A stretch of DNA of 64,000 nucleotides from CALJFL01 sp039964455 (GCA_039964455.1 JBDVXK010000015.1:248001-312000), one strand, 5' to 3'; counted from the stretch's first letter, positions 1 through 8,450 are shown. Notes: generated by a model not told the origin, from the letters alone. A program made the numbers and translations.

Positions 1-1417
1 AGTGATTCTGCATGGTGTTCTGCAGTTCTTTGCGCAGATCGGCAACATTCTCACCGCCTGTACTGCTGTTGAGCTTTTCAAGACGGCTATTGGCCTGCTC
101 CAGATCGCTGTCAGAGGCATCTCTCATCTCTACGCCATCGCGCAGTGCACTCTCGATAAACAAGCCGGAAGCCCGACCGAAGACCACCAGGTCCAGCAGA
201 GAGTTGCCACCCAGGCGGTTGGCGCCGTGTACCGAAACACAGGCCACTTCGCCGCAGGCATAGAGGCCGGGAATAATCTGATCGTTTCCGTCAGCGTCTA
301 CTGTCAGCGCCTGGCCGTTAACGTTAGTAGGAATGCCGCCCATCATGTAATGGCATGTGGGTACTACAGGAATAGGCTCTTTCACCGGATCGGCGTGCGC
401 AAATGTACGAGAAAGTTCGCAAATGCCGGGCAAACGGCTCTCCAAAACTTCTTCACCAAGATGATCGAGCTTGAGGAATACGTGATCGCCCTCGGGGCCA
501 CAACCGCGACCTTCAATAATTTCCAGCACCATAGACCGGGCAACCACATCACGACCCGCCAGGTCTTTGGCGTTAGGCGCATAGCGCTCCATGAAACGCT
601 CGCCATCCTTATTAATGAGGTAGCCGCCCTCGCCCCGACAGCCCTCGGTGACCAGCGTACCGGCGCCGTGGATGCCGGTTGGGTGAAACTGCCACATTTC
701 GATATCCTGCACCGGGAAGCCCGCGCGCAGCGACATTCCAATACCATCACCGGTATTAATGTGAGCGTTCGTTGTAGAGGCATAGATTCGGCCAGCACCG
801 CCTGTGGCAAATACTGTGGCCTTGGACTTCACAAATACCGTCTCGCCAGTCTCAATGCATATAGCAATGACGCCTACTACTGCACCGTCCTGATTCTTGA
901 CGATGTCAGTGGCAAACCACTCGTTGAAAAAGACCGTGTTGTTCTTGATATTGCCCTGATAGAGCGTGTGCAACAGGGCGTGGCCGGTACGGTCAGCTGC
1001 GGCACAGGTGCGAGCGGCCTGACCACCCTCACCGAAGTTCTTGGACTGGCCACCGAAAGGTCGCTGATAAATACGCCCTTCTTCGGTTCGAGAGAACGGC
1101 AAGCCCATGTGCTCAAGCTCGAAGATTGCCTCTGGCCCTACACTACACATGTATTCAATCGCGTCCTGGTCGCCGATGTAATCGGAGCCTTTGACGGTGT
1201 CATACATATGCCAGCGCCAGTCGTCGTTGGGATCGTCGCTGGCGATAGCGCAGGTGATGCCACCCTGGGCGGAAACCGTATGTGAGCGGGTCGGAAAAAC
1301 CTTGGTGATAACTGCTGTTTTGTAACCGGACTGCGCCAGCTGCAGAGCAGCCCGCATTCCGGCACCGCCGCCACCGACGATAACGCCGTCAAAAGAAATT
1401 GTGCGCATTGCTGACAT
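1..1417 (-). CDS. sdhA: Succinate dehydrogenase flavoprotein subunit (3' end cut by window edge)
   Basis: Catalytic FAD subunit of respiratory complex II, oxidising succinate to fumarate on the cytoplasmic face of the inner membrane. The reading frame is open from the ATG at 1417 to the window edge (472 codons; the full family length is about 590). Visible are the glycine-rich FAD motif GGGGAG near residues 15-20, the RSHTVSAQGG block with the His (about residue 46) that binds FAD covalently in this family, and the HPTG substrate region. It starts 3 bases after the sdhD stop, so it is read as part of sdhC-sdhD-sdhA; sdhB would be expected just beyond the left edge. A long open frame on the opposite strand here is only a codon-bias shadow. 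Confidence 0.97.
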   Translation of the reverse strand, partial: MSAMRTISFDGVIVGGGGAGMRAALQLAQSGYKTAVITKVFPTRSHTVSAQGGITCAIASDDPNDDWRWHMYDTVKGSDYIGDQDAIEYMCSVGPEAIFELEHMGLPFSRTEEGRIYQRPFGGQSKNFGEGGQAARTCAAADRTGHALLHTLYQGNIKNNTVFFNEWFATDIVKNQDGAVVGVIAICIETGETVFVKSKATVFATGGAGRIYASTTNAHINTGDGIGMSLRAGFPVQDIEMWQFHPTGIHGAGTLVTEGCRGEGGYLINKDGERFMERYAPNAKDLAGRDVVARSMVLEIIEGRGCGPEGDHVFLKLDHLGEEVLESRLPGICELSRTFAHADPVKEPIPVVPTCHYMMGGIPTNVNGQALTVDADGNDQIIPGLYACGEVACVSVHGANRLGGNSLLDLVVFGRASGLFIESALRDGVEMRDASDSDLEQANSRLEKLNSSTGGENVADLRKELQNTMQNH

Positions 1418-1420
1418 AAC

Positions 1421-1789
1421 TCAGTAACCCCAGAGGATCTGGATGCTCCAGACCACATAAACAAAAATAACCAGGCTGGTACCAATCTGGCATGTGATTC
1501 TCAAAACGTTGCCGGTGCTACCCATCAGCCGCTCGGTGAGATAGTCGGTAAACACCGCCCACATACCAATCCAGGCATGCGCGGCAAGCGAAAAGATAGC
1601 CAGCAGGCTGAAAACACGCATCCAGGTTTGTTCGAATAGCGCTTTCCACTCGCCATACTCAACCCCACCACCGATAGCGAAGCCTATAACGGTGAAATAC
1701 GCCAGCAGGATGACAGCGCTGACGCGCTGTATCAGCCAGTCTGAAAGGCCGGATCGGCCAAAACTTGTCACTGCAGTTACCATATCCAC
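1421..1789 (-). CDS. sdhD: Succinate dehydrogenase membrane anchor subunit SdhD
   Basis: Hydrophobic anchor of complex II that helps bind heme b and ubiquinone. The 122-residue protein has three membrane segments (about 20-40, 57-80 and 95-118) and contains the family block AAHAWIGMWAVFTDYL, with His71 and the Asp82-Tyr83 pair at the positions that in E. coli SdhD serve heme and quinone binding. Its start lies inside the sdhC end (13-base overlap) and its TGA is 3 bases before sdhA, which indicates translational coupling in the sdh operon. Identity rests on motif, length and gene order. Confidence 0.95.
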   Translation of the reverse strand: MDMVTAVTSFGRSGLSDWLIQRVSAVILLAYFTVIGFAIGGGVEYGEWKALFEQTWMRVFSLLAIFSLAAHAWIGMWAVFTDYLTERLMGSTGNVLRITCQIGTSLVIFVYVVWSIQILWGY

Positions 1790-2151
1790 AGCCCTCCCAA
1801 TACGATCAATACGGCTGAAACAACAATAACGATTCTGGCTCCCAGTACGCCGCCCTCCATCGTCTCGCCAATTCCAAAATCTGCTACAAGGTGCTTAATA
1901 CCGGCCACCGTGTGGTACATCATGCCGGCGAAAATCGCCCACAGAACCAGTTTCGCGAGCGGACTGGTCAGCACGCCTACCATTTGGTCAAAACTCTCGG
2001 GACTTCTGAGGCTGGCGTCGAGCATCCAGATAAGCACGGCCATGCCGACAAACAGGAACACGCCGGAGGCGCGATGGGTTATGGACGCCCATGCGGTAAT
2101 AGGCAGCCGCATGGTGCTTATGTCCAGGTTTACAGGACGATTGTCTTTCAC
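1777..2151 (-). CDS. sdhC: Succinate dehydrogenase cytochrome b556 subunit SdhC
   Basis: Cytochrome b subunit of complex II, an inner-membrane protein with three helices. I place the start at the GTG at 2149-2151, giving KDNRPVNLD right after the initiator, the usual N-terminus of this family, and a length of 124 residues as expected. A longer open frame up to 2325 exists but would run across the promoter. Motifs are SITHRASG (about 24-30) and the heme-ligand region MMYHTVAGIKHL (His80). No strong Shine-Dalgarno sequence is visible before the GTG. First gene of the sdh operon, transcribed away from gltA. Confidence 0.93.
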   Translation of the reverse strand: MKDNRPVNLDISTMRLPITAWASITHRASGVFLFVGMAVLIWMLDASLRSPESFDQMVGVLTSPLAKLVLWAIFAGMMYHTVAGIKHLVADFGIGETMEGGVLGARIVIVVSAVLIVLGGLWIW

Positions 2152-2256
2152 AATATGTGTACCGTAGTGTTGACGCCCGAAGGCGATTAATAGGGCTGGA
2201 CCTAGGCCAGTGCGCAAGCCTGGCATCACTACCAGACCTTGTCTAAAACGCGCGAA

Positions 2257-2285
2257 ATTATAAGGACTTAGAGCCGGGATTACAA
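2257..2285 (-). promoter_or_regulatory. sigma70 promoter of the sdh operon
   Basis: Read on the minus strand there is a -35 TTGTAA (complement of 2280-2285), a 17-base spacer and a perfect -10 TATAAT (complement of 2257-2262). Transcription would start near 2250, leaving a leader of about 100 bases before the sdhC GTG. Confidence 0.78.
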
Positions 2286-2408
2286 TGTGAAGGGGGCTCT
2301 GGGAGGGCTGTCCGACAAATGTCACGAAAATTCTTCAACGCCATTTTGCATGAAGCCTCGTTTTACGCTCCAAATCAGTGCAAATCCGCGCCAGAGTGCC
2401 CCGATCAA

Positions 2409-2436
2409 TTGACAAAATTGCACGACTCTTTATAGT
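2409..2436 (+). promoter_or_regulatory. sigma70 promoter of gltA
   Basis: A perfect -35 TTGACA (2409-2414) and a -10 TATAGT (2431-2436) are separated by 16 bases. The start would be near 2443, about 30 bases before the gltA ATG. This predicts strong constitutive initiation unless a repressor intervenes. Confidence 0.82.
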
Positions 2437-2471
2437 TGTCCACCCACCAAATTGAAGCATCAGGACCCTAT

Positions 2472-3761
2472 ATGTCTGACAAGAAAGCCACCCTGCAAAT
2501 TGATGGCCATGATGAGGCGATCGACCTGCCTATTTACTCCGGAACGATTGGCCCGGACGTGGTAGATGTAGGCGGACTCACCAGTCAGGGCATGTTCACC
2601 TACGACCCCGGCTTTGTGTCCACCGCTTCTTGCGAATCCCAGATCACCTATATCGATGGGGGCAAAGGCGTACTGCTGCACCGCGGCTATCCTATTGACC
2701 AACTCGCGGACCGTTCCGACTACCTGGAAACCTGCTACCTCCTGCTCTACGGAGAACTACCCAACGCAGAACAAAAGAAAGAGTTTGTCGATACTGTGCA
2801 TAACCACACGATGGTGCACGAGCAAATTCGCACCTTCTTCAACGGTTTCCGTCGTGACGCCCACCCCATGGCGATCATGTGTGGCGTGGTAGGCGCCCTG
2901 TCGGCCTTCTATCACGATTCACTGGACATCTCCGACGAACATCACCGGCAGGTAGCAGCCTTTCGCCTGATTGCGAAGATGCCGACATTGGCGGCCATGA
3001 GTTACAAGTTCTCTATTGGTCAGCCCTTCATGTATCCGGACAACGACCTGAACTATGCAGAGAACTTTCTGCACATGATGTTTGGTAATCCCTGTGAGCC
3101 CAGCAATGTAAGCCCGGTACTGGCCAAAGCCATGGACCGTATTTTCCTGCTACACGCCGACCATGAGCAAAACGCCTCTACCTCAACCGTACGACTGGCC
3201 GGCTCCTCAGGCGCCAACCCGTTTGCCTGTATCGCTGCCGGTATCGCCGCTTTGTGGGGCCCATCGCATGGGGGCGCCAATGAAGCCGTACTGGAGATGC
3301 TCGAGGAGATCGGAGACGTATCCCGCATTGACGAATACGTCGCCCGTGCCAAAGACAAGGAAGACCCCTTCCGCCTTATGGGCTTCGGTCACCGCGTCTA
3401 CAAGAACTTCGATCCGCGCGCCAAGGTAATGAAGGAGGCAGCGGACGAAGTGCTGGCAGAGCTGGGCATAGACAACGAGCCCTTGCTGGCAATCGCCAAG
3501 CGCCTGGAAGAAATCGCACTGGAAGACGATTACTTCATCTCCAAGAAGCTGTATCCGAATGTCGACTTTTACTCCGGCATCATCCTCAAGGCCATCGGCA
3601 TTCCAACCAGCATGTTCACGGTGATCTTCGCCGTCGGCCGCACGGTCGGCTGGATCGCCCACTGGAACGAAATGATTTCAGGCAGCTACCGTATCGGTCG
3701 TCCCCGTCAGCTTTACACCGGACACGACCAGCGCGATTTTGTACCGCTGGACCAGCGCTAA
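2472..3761 (+). CDS. gltA: Citrate synthase (type II)
   Basis: Condenses acetyl-CoA and oxaloacetate to citrate, the entry step of the TCA cycle, in the cytoplasm. The ATG at 2472 follows an AGGA box at 2462-2465 and gives a 429-residue protein, the usual length of the hexameric proteobacterial enzyme; an in-frame upstream ATG at 2436 falls inside the promoter and is unlikely. Catalytic motifs are present: HADHEQNASTSTVR, GFGHRVYKNFDPR (catalytic His) and VDFYSG (catalytic Asp). It is monocistronic, with its own promoter and a terminator right after it, and is divergent from sdhCDA. Confidence 0.98.
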   Translation: MSDKKATLQIDGHDEAIDLPIYSGTIGPDVVDVGGLTSQGMFTYDPGFVSTASCESQITYIDGGKGVLLHRGYPIDQLADRSDYLETCYLLLYGELPNAEQKKEFVDTVHNHTMVHEQIRTFFNGFRRDAHPMAIMCGVVGALSAFYHDSLDISDEHHRQVAAFRLIAKMPTLAAMSYKFSIGQPFMYPDNDLNYAENFLHMMFGNPCEPSNVSPVLAKAMDRIFLLHADHEQNASTSTVRLAGSSGANPFACIAAGIAALWGPSHGGANEAVLEMLEEIGDVSRIDEYVARAKDKEDPFRLMGFGHRVYKNFDPRAKVMKEAADEVLAELGIDNEPLLAIAKRLEEIALEDDYFISKKLYPNVDFYSGIILKAIGIPTSMFTVIFAVGRTVGWIAHWNEMISGSYRIGRPRQLYTGHDQRDFVPLDQR

Positions 3762-3780
3762 CCCAGCGCCGGACAAACAA

Positions 3781-3801
3781 GGCCGCGCTGCGGCCTTTTT
3801 T
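3781..3801 (+). terminator. Rho-independent terminator of gltA
   Basis: The stem GGCCGC / GCGGCC (3781-3795, three-base loop) is followed directly by a T-run at 3796-3801, 19 bases after the gltA stop. Confidence 0.88.
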
Positions 3802-3840
3802 ATGTGCAAGAAAACGTAGAACACAACAACAGAGAACTCT

Positions 3841-4962
3841 ATGAGCGACATCGTCATCAGCGGCACCGGCCTCTATACACCGGCAAATTCTATTACCAAT
3901 GCGGAATTGGTAGAGTCGTTCAATGCCTATGTCGACAATTACAATAGCGAAAACGCCGATTCGATCGCCAGCGGCGACCTTCCTGCACTAGCTCACTCCT
4001 CAGTTGAATTCATAGAAAAAGCCTCGGGAATAAAATCCCGCTATGTTGTGGACAAGGAAGGCATTCTGGACCCACAGCGAATGGCACCGCAGATTCCCGA
4101 GCGCACTAATGATGAGCAATCGGTCATGTGTGAAATGGCGGTTACCGCCGCACGTGAAGCCATGGCCCAGGCCGGTAAGACCCCGGAAGACATAGATGCT
4201 GTTATTGTTGCCGCGTCCAATATGCAACGCGCCTACCCCGCTATGGCCGTAGAAGTGCAGGATGCGCTGGGCATTCAGGGGTTTGGCTTCGATATGAATG
4301 TGGCCTGCTCATCGGCCACTTTCGGCATTCAGCAGGCACGCGACAGCATCTCCAATGGCAGCGCCAATTGTGTGCTGGTGGTAAACCCGGAAATCTGCTC
4401 CGGTCACCTGAATTTTTGCGATAGGGATTCCCACTTTATCTTTGGTGACGTTTGTACAGCGGTCATTTTGGAGCGGGCAGAAACAGCAACATCGGACGAC
4501 CAGTACCTGATTGTCGACAGTAAACTGCAAACCATTTACTCAAACAATATTAGAAATAACTTTGGCTTTCTTAACCGCGCCGACGAATCAGGCGTAGGTG
4601 CCAGGGATAAGCTTTTTGTGCAGGAAGGTAGGAAGGTATTCAAGGAAGTCTGCCCGGCAGTGGCGACGCAGATTTCGTCGCAACTGGATGCCTTGTCCAT
4701 CCAACCCTCTTCTCTCAAACGACTCTGGCTGCATCAGGCCAACTTAAGCATGAACCAGTTAATTGCCAAGCGCGTGCTCGGTCGCGACGCCAGAGAGGAC
4801 GAGGCACCAACAATTCTGGACGAATATGCCAACACCAGTTCGGCAGGATCGGTTATCGCGTTCCACAAACACCGTGCCGATTTCAACAGCGGAGACCGCG
4901 GTGTACTTTGCTCATTTGGTGCCGGCTACAGTATTGGCAGCGTGGTACTGGAAAAGCGTTAA
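3841..4962 (+). CDS. Beta-ketoacyl-ACP synthase III family protein (FabH-like)
   Basis: Thiolase-fold condensing enzyme of 373 residues that would join an acyl-CoA primer to malonyl-ACP. The triad typical of FabH is intact: Cys156 in NVACSSAT, His298 in LWLHQANLSMN and Asn331 in YANTSSAGS. It is longer than housekeeping FabH (about 320) because of an N-terminal insertion (about 25-90) containing ASGIKSRYVV and GILDPQRM. From memory this fits the Pseudomonas aeruginosa PA3286-type enzyme, reported to take medium-chain acyl-CoA from beta-oxidation into fatty acid synthesis; that match was not searched. No other fab genes are adjacent, which argues against the primary FabH. It converges on hisC, with 9 bases between the stops. 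Confidence 0.85.
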   Translation: MSDIVISGTGLYTPANSITNAELVESFNAYVDNYNSENADSIASGDLPALAHSSVEFIEKASGIKSRYVVDKEGILDPQRMAPQIPERTNDEQSVMCEMAVTAAREAMAQAGKTPEDIDAVIVAASNMQRAYPAMAVEVQDALGIQGFGFDMNVACSSATFGIQQARDSISNGSANCVLVVNPEICSGHLNFCDRDSHFIFGDVCTAVILERAETATSDDQYLIVDSKLQTIYSNNIRNNFGFLNRADESGVGARDKLFVQEGRKVFKEVCPAVATQISSQLDALSIQPSSLKRLWLHQANLSMNQLIAKRVLGRDAREDEAPTILDEYANTSSAGSVIAFHKHRADFNSGDRGVLCSFGAGYSIGSVVLEKR

Positions 4963-4971
4963 GCTCGCCCG

Positions 4972-6027
4972 CTAGAGAATTTCTTTCAGCGCAACGAGCA
5001 ATGCATCGCACTGCTCTTCTGTTCCCACGGTAATTCGCAGATATTCGCTGATTCTGGGCTTATCGAAAAATCGTACAATCACATCCTTTTCTCGCAGCCT
5101 TTCGAACACCTGCCGCCCACTGTGAGACGGGTGACGTGCAAAGACAAAGTTTGCTGATGACGGCAACACCTCAAACCCTAATTCGACCAGAGAAGCACTC
5201 AGGCGCTCACGCGTCTCAATGACCTGGCCGCAGGTTTCCCGAAAATACCCCTCGTCCTCGAACGCCGCCAAGGCCATTCGCTGGGCTAAAACACCCAGCG
5301 GATAGGAATTGAAAGAATTTTTAACCCGGGAAAGACCTTCAATCAAAGGCGCCTGCCCCATCGCTACCCCTACACGGAGACCGGCCAGGGCGCGGGACTT
5401 GGACAGGGTTTGGGTTACCAACAGATTGTCGTATTCGTCGATCAGCGACACGGCACTGGCGGCGCCAAAATCTACATAGGCCTCGTCGATAATAACAACA
5501 CGATCAGGGTTTGCGGCCAGCACATCCCGAATAGCATCAAGACCCATCGCAATGCCGGTCGGTGCATTGGGATTGGGAATAATGATGCCGCCGTTGTCGC
5601 AGCCATAGTCACCGGCATCAACCTGAAAGCTTTCTGTCACTGGCACCTGCTGATACTGAACACCGTAGAGCTCACACCACACGGGATAAAAGCTATAGGT
5701 GATATCAGGAAAAAGAATCGGCTGATCTTGCTTGAGCAAGCCCAAAAACGCATGTGCCAGCACTTCATCTGAGCCATTGCCAACAAAAACCTGCTCGTTG
5801 CTCAGCCCATAGTACTCAGCAATCCCCTCGCGCAGCTCGACCGACTCCGGGTCAGGATATAGGCGCAGCGCATCACCATGAGTCTCGGCCATTACCGACA
5901 ACACCTTCGGTGATGGCGGGAATGGAAACTCATTCGTGTTGAGCTTCACCTGCTTTTGCGCGCGCGGCTGTTCTCCCGGCACATAGGGGGTCAGGCTCCT
6001 GGCGATGTCACTCCAAAAACGACTCAT
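4972..6027 (-). CDS. hisC: Histidinol-phosphate aminotransferase
   Basis: PLP enzyme converting imidazole-acetol phosphate and glutamate to histidinol phosphate in histidine synthesis; related members also act on aromatic amino acids. The 351-residue length is typical. Motifs are KLNTNEFPFPPSP at the N-terminus, VGNGSDEVL, PNPNAPTG, the cofactor Asp-Tyr block IIDEAYVDF and the PLP Lys210 in TLSKSRALAGLRVG. The ATG at 6027 follows an AGGGA box. The gene stands alone, apart from other his genes, so a HisC2-like role (aromatic or second histidine copy) is possible. It sits just downstream of tRNA-Glu and its terminator. Confidence 0.92.
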   Translation of the reverse strand: MSRFWSDIARSLTPYVPGEQPRAQKQVKLNTNEFPFPPSPKVLSVMAETHGDALRLYPDPESVELREGIAEYYGLSNEQVFVGNGSDEVLAHAFLGLLKQDQPILFPDITYSFYPVWCELYGVQYQQVPVTESFQVDAGDYGCDNGGIIIPNPNAPTGIAMGLDAIRDVLAANPDRVVIIDEAYVDFGAASAVSLIDEYDNLLVTQTLSKSRALAGLRVGVAMGQAPLIEGLSRVKNSFNSYPLGVLAQRMALAAFEDEGYFRETCGQVIETRERLSASLVELGFEVLPSSANFVFARHPSHSGRQVFERLREKDVIVRFFDKPRISEYLRITVGTEEQCDALLVALKEIL

Positions 6028-6050
6028 GATAATGTTTCCCTGCTTACCAG

Positions 6051-6080
6051 ACAGAAAAGCCCGACCAGATGGCCGGGCTT
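6051..6080 (-). terminator. Terminator after tRNA-Glu
   Basis: On the minus strand a stem AAGCCCG / CGGGCTT (6057-6080) is followed by a short T-rich tail (complement of 6051-6056). It lies 10 bases past the tRNA 3' end and before hisC. Confidence 0.65.
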
Positions 6081-6090
6081 GTCACTGTAA

Positions 6091-6166
6091 TGGCGTCCCC
6101 TAGGGGGTTCGAACCCCTGTTACCGCCGTGAAAGGGCGGGGTCCTGGACCACTAGACGAAGGGGAC
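6091..6166 (-). tRNA. tRNA-Glu (anticodon UUC)
   Basis: The complement of 6091-6166 folds as a 76-base cloverleaf. The acceptor stem GTCCCC pairs with GGGGAC, the D arm carries AGGAC, the anticodon loop CTTTCAC gives UUC (complement of 6130-6132), the T arm carries GGTTCGAACCCC, and CCA is encoded. It is almost identical to E. coli tRNA-Glu as I remember it. It is a single tRNA with its own promoter and terminator, not part of an rRNA operon. Confidence 0.97.
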
Positions 6167-6202
6167 GCAGCGCTTAATGGACACCAGCCAAAAAGCTGCG
6201 CC

Positions 6203-6230
6203 ATTGTAGCCGACAGCGATCTGTATGCAA
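6203..6230 (-). promoter_or_regulatory. Promoter of tRNA-Glu
   Basis: On the minus strand -35 TTGCAT (complement of 6225-6230), a 16-base spacer and -10 TACAAT (complement of 6203-6208) lie about 37 bases before the tRNA 5' end, followed by a GC-rich stretch as often seen at stable-RNA promoters. Confidence 0.62.
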
Positions 6231-6267
6231 AGCAAAGCGATCGATGCAGCAGCAGAGATTATCAGGC

Positions 6268-7524
6268 TCAGTACTTGAATACGGTATCCAGCATAATCCG
6301 GTCGTAATCAATAGCGCCGCCCTCTTCCGCAAGATTTTTCTCGCCGGCCTCGTTGTTCAGAAACCAGGTGAATCCCACTTGCCACTGCTTGTTCACAGCG
6401 TAGGCTCCAGACAAGCGATGCCCCTTGCCGTCCGTACCGCCGCCGGCAAAGTCGGAATCACTCAACAGGCCCAGTGCCGCATCGGCCTCCAGATCCTGAT
6501 ATTGATACGCCAGCTGCCAGCTACCCTTGCTTTTCGCTTTGCCAATTTTCGCACCCGCCAGATAACCGGTGTCATAATCATCCGCGTCCTGGTTTTGCAC
6601 GTAATCCGCGAACAGGTTGAACGGCAAACCAAACAGGTTAAACATCAGATCGGCGCCCACCTCAACCATTTCATAGTTGTACTCATACACACCGTTCACT
6701 GAGCTATTGCCAAAGAAGTCATCGTCAAAATAGGGCTCGTTCCCCTTGGTAGGAAAGTCGTAGTAACCCAAAGACGCGGTTAGACTAACCGCTTCGCCCA
6801 GTGCCAGCGTTGTGCCGCCCTGTAGACCCCAGGCGAACTCATCATTATCCTGTCGGCTGTCACTCTCCAGCCAATTGCCGATGAAGTTTACAAACAGGCT
6901 CTCGCCTCCCCAGCTTGCGCCCACGCCTTCGGGTCGCCAGTCACCATCCCAGAGCAAGGCGCTCTTTTGCGGCCTGTACAGGGGATTTGAATACTTACCT
7001 GCGGTAAGAGCGAGATCATCCATTGGCTTCCAGGTGAAGTAGGCCAGGTCCAGCCGCAGATCCTTGGTATCGTTACCAGACCCCAGAGTCTGGTTGGATG
7101 ACACCGGGTCGCTACCACCCGAGGCGACGCCCAGGCCGACACTGGTATTTGACGGCAAACTGGCGATGAGTGCAGCCCTTGCCCTGATTCGGTTGCGCTC
7201 ACGGGTATCACGGCCTTCGATATCAATATTTTCATAACGATAGCGGAAGTCACCCTTCCACTTGATACGCTCAGACCAACTGCTGGCAGCGCGAGACTCT
7301 TTGGACTTAATGATTTCGGTCTGCGCCAATTCCAGCTCGGTAACCGTCGTCTCGCTTAGCTCCCTGAGTTGCAGATTCTCCTGCTCCAGCGCATTCAAGC
7401 GCTCGGACATCGCTGCGAAATCAGCCCTGAGCTGAGCAAACTCAGCATCGCTGACAGCTGCCGTAACACTGTTTGCTCCCGACGCCAGAGCACCCGCCAC
7501 CGCTACCACTAACAGTTTTCTCAT
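6268..7524 (-). CDS. Putative outer-membrane porin, phosphate-regulated
   Basis: Predicted secreted beta-barrel of 418 residues. The ATG at 7524 has a GGGG box just upstream and opens a signal peptide (RKLLVVAVAGALASGANSVTA) with cleavage near residue 22. A coiled-coil stretch (about 25-75) follows, then alternating strands with aromatic ends and a final YDRIMLDTVFKY, ending in an aromatic as barrel proteins do. This matches the putative porin family with an N-terminal helix (Pfam Porin_5-like, from memory). It is the last gene of the pst block but has its own Pho box, so I infer a phosphate-starvation porin that feeds PstSCAB, analogous to PhoE or OprP. Anion selectivity cannot be read from sequence. 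Confidence 0.83.
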   Translation of the reverse strand: MRKLLVVAVAGALASGANSVTAAVSDAEFAQLRADFAAMSERLNALEQENLQLRELSETTVTELELAQTEIIKSKESRAASSWSERIKWKGDFRYRYENIDIEGRDTRERNRIRARAALIASLPSNTSVGLGVASGGSDPVSSNQTLGSGNDTKDLRLDLAYFTWKPMDDLALTAGKYSNPLYRPQKSALLWDGDWRPEGVGASWGGESLFVNFIGNWLESDSRQDNDEFAWGLQGGTTLALGEAVSLTASLGYYDFPTKGNEPYFDDDFFGNSSVNGVYEYNYEMVEVGADLMFNLFGLPFNLFADYVQNQDADDYDTGYLAGAKIGKAKSKGSWQLAYQYQDLEADAALGLLSDSDFAGGGTDGKGHRLSGAYAVNKQWQVGFTWFLNNEAGEKNLAEEGGAIDYDRIMLDTVFKY

Positions 7525-7580
7525 AATCCCCATCTCCATAAGATCGCAGTCACACCGCGATGTATAACGAACTGTGGACA

Positions 7581-7612
7581 ATTTTAGGCGGCTTATGTGA
7601 CAGAAATGTGAC
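7581..7612 (-). promoter_or_regulatory. Pho box and -10 of the porin gene
   Basis: On the minus strand the heptamer GTCACAT occurs twice, as complements of 7606-7612 and 7595-7601, exactly 11 bases apart, the first followed by TTCT. This is the PhoB direct-repeat layout. A -10-like TAAAAT (complement of 7581-7586) lies 8 bases further on. The site is about 70 bases before the porin ATG. Confidence 0.8.
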
Positions 7613-7722
7613 GAAATCCATTAATCGCAGGGAATTTTAGATTTTTTATCAAAGAATTGGGTGTAGAAGCGGCGGGCAGGCGCAGGCGGCGCCCCCGCCA
7701 AGGGACAGGTTAATTACTGCTG

Positions 7723-8439
7723 CTACTGCTCGATCTGTGCGGCGAGGTCTGAGGGCTCAACGTGGCGCACGTCGAGCCCGCGTACCAGGTAAATAACCTG
7801 TTCGGCAACGTTACTGGCATGATCACCTACCCGCTCCAGACTGCGCAGTGCCCACATCTCGTTGAGCACAGCACCTATCGTGCGAGGGTCCTCCATCATA
7901 AAGGTCACCAGGCTACGCATGGCACTCCCGTACAGCGCATCGACGGTACGGTCCGACATCACCACATCAACCGCCGTATCCACATCAAGCCGGGCGAATG
8001 CATCCAGCGCCTTGCGCAGCATGCCAGAAGCATGCTCGGCAATATGACGAATCTCGGTGTAATTGCTGGGGGACTCACCGCTCTCGCTGAGTTTGATGGC
8101 CTGCCTGGCTATTTTTGTGGCTTCATCGCCAATTCGTTCGAGGTCTGTGGTTAGCTTGGCTACCGCAATCACCAGCCTCAAGTCACTGGCGGCAGGCTGC
8201 CTGCGTGCCAGAATGCGGGCACACTCATCGTCAATGCTAACCTCCATGTCATTTACTTCCTGGTCTCCCGAAATAACCAGTTCAGCGTCACCACTATTAC
8301 GCTGTAACAGCGCTTCAACGGCTACATTTATCTGTTGCTCAACTTTGCCACCCATTTCCAGAAGATGGTTCTTGACGGCTTCCAGCTCAGCATTGAACTG
8401 GGCCGAAATGTGTTGTTTGTAACTCTCTTGCTGCACCAT
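7723..8439 (-). CDS. phoU: Phosphate signaling protein PhoU
   Basis: Cytoplasmic helical protein that links the Pst transporter to PhoR and keeps the Pho regulon off when phosphate is plentiful. The 238 residues show two PhoU repeats. The metal-site segments are ITTDLERIGDEA-like (TTDLERIGDEATKIA, about 97-111) in the first repeat and LRSLERVGDHASNVAE in the second. It begins 11 bases after pstB and is the last gene of the pst transcript; a GC-rich inverted sequence without a clear T-run follows at about 7670-7700. Confidence 0.97.
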   Translation of the reverse strand: MVQQESYKQHISAQFNAELEAVKNHLLEMGGKVEQQINVAVEALLQRNSGDAELVISGDQEVNDMEVSIDDECARILARRQPAASDLRLVIAVAKLTTDLERIGDEATKIARQAIKLSESGESPSNYTEIRHIAEHASGMLRKALDAFARLDVDTAVDVVMSDRTVDALYGSAMRSLVTFMMEDPRTIGAVLNEMWALRSLERVGDHASNVAEQVIYLVRGLDVRHVEPSDLAAQIEQ

Positions 8440-8450
8440 ACGCCTGCCCC

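Larger units (their letters stand above)
2152..2471. promoter_or_regulatory. Divergent control region between sdhC and gltA
   Basis: This 320-base stretch holds no gene that I can support. It contains one good sigma70 promoter for each side: the minus-strand promoter at 2257-2285 for sdhC and the plus-strand promoter at 2409-2436 for gltA. The roughly 120 bases between the two -35 boxes are free for regulator binding, but I cannot assign a specific operator. Confidence 0.7.

Noticed and set aside
2..1285. A 427-codon open frame on the plus strand
   Set aside because: It lies exactly opposite sdhA in the same codon register, encodes no known motif and reflects codon bias of the real gene.
2152..2325. 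A longer SdhC starting at 2325
   Set aside because: It would run over the TATAAT promoter, and the family N-terminus starts at the GTG at 2151.
7670..7700. Terminator after phoU
   Set aside because: GC-rich inverted pieces exist, but arms are imperfect and no T-run follows on the minus strand.
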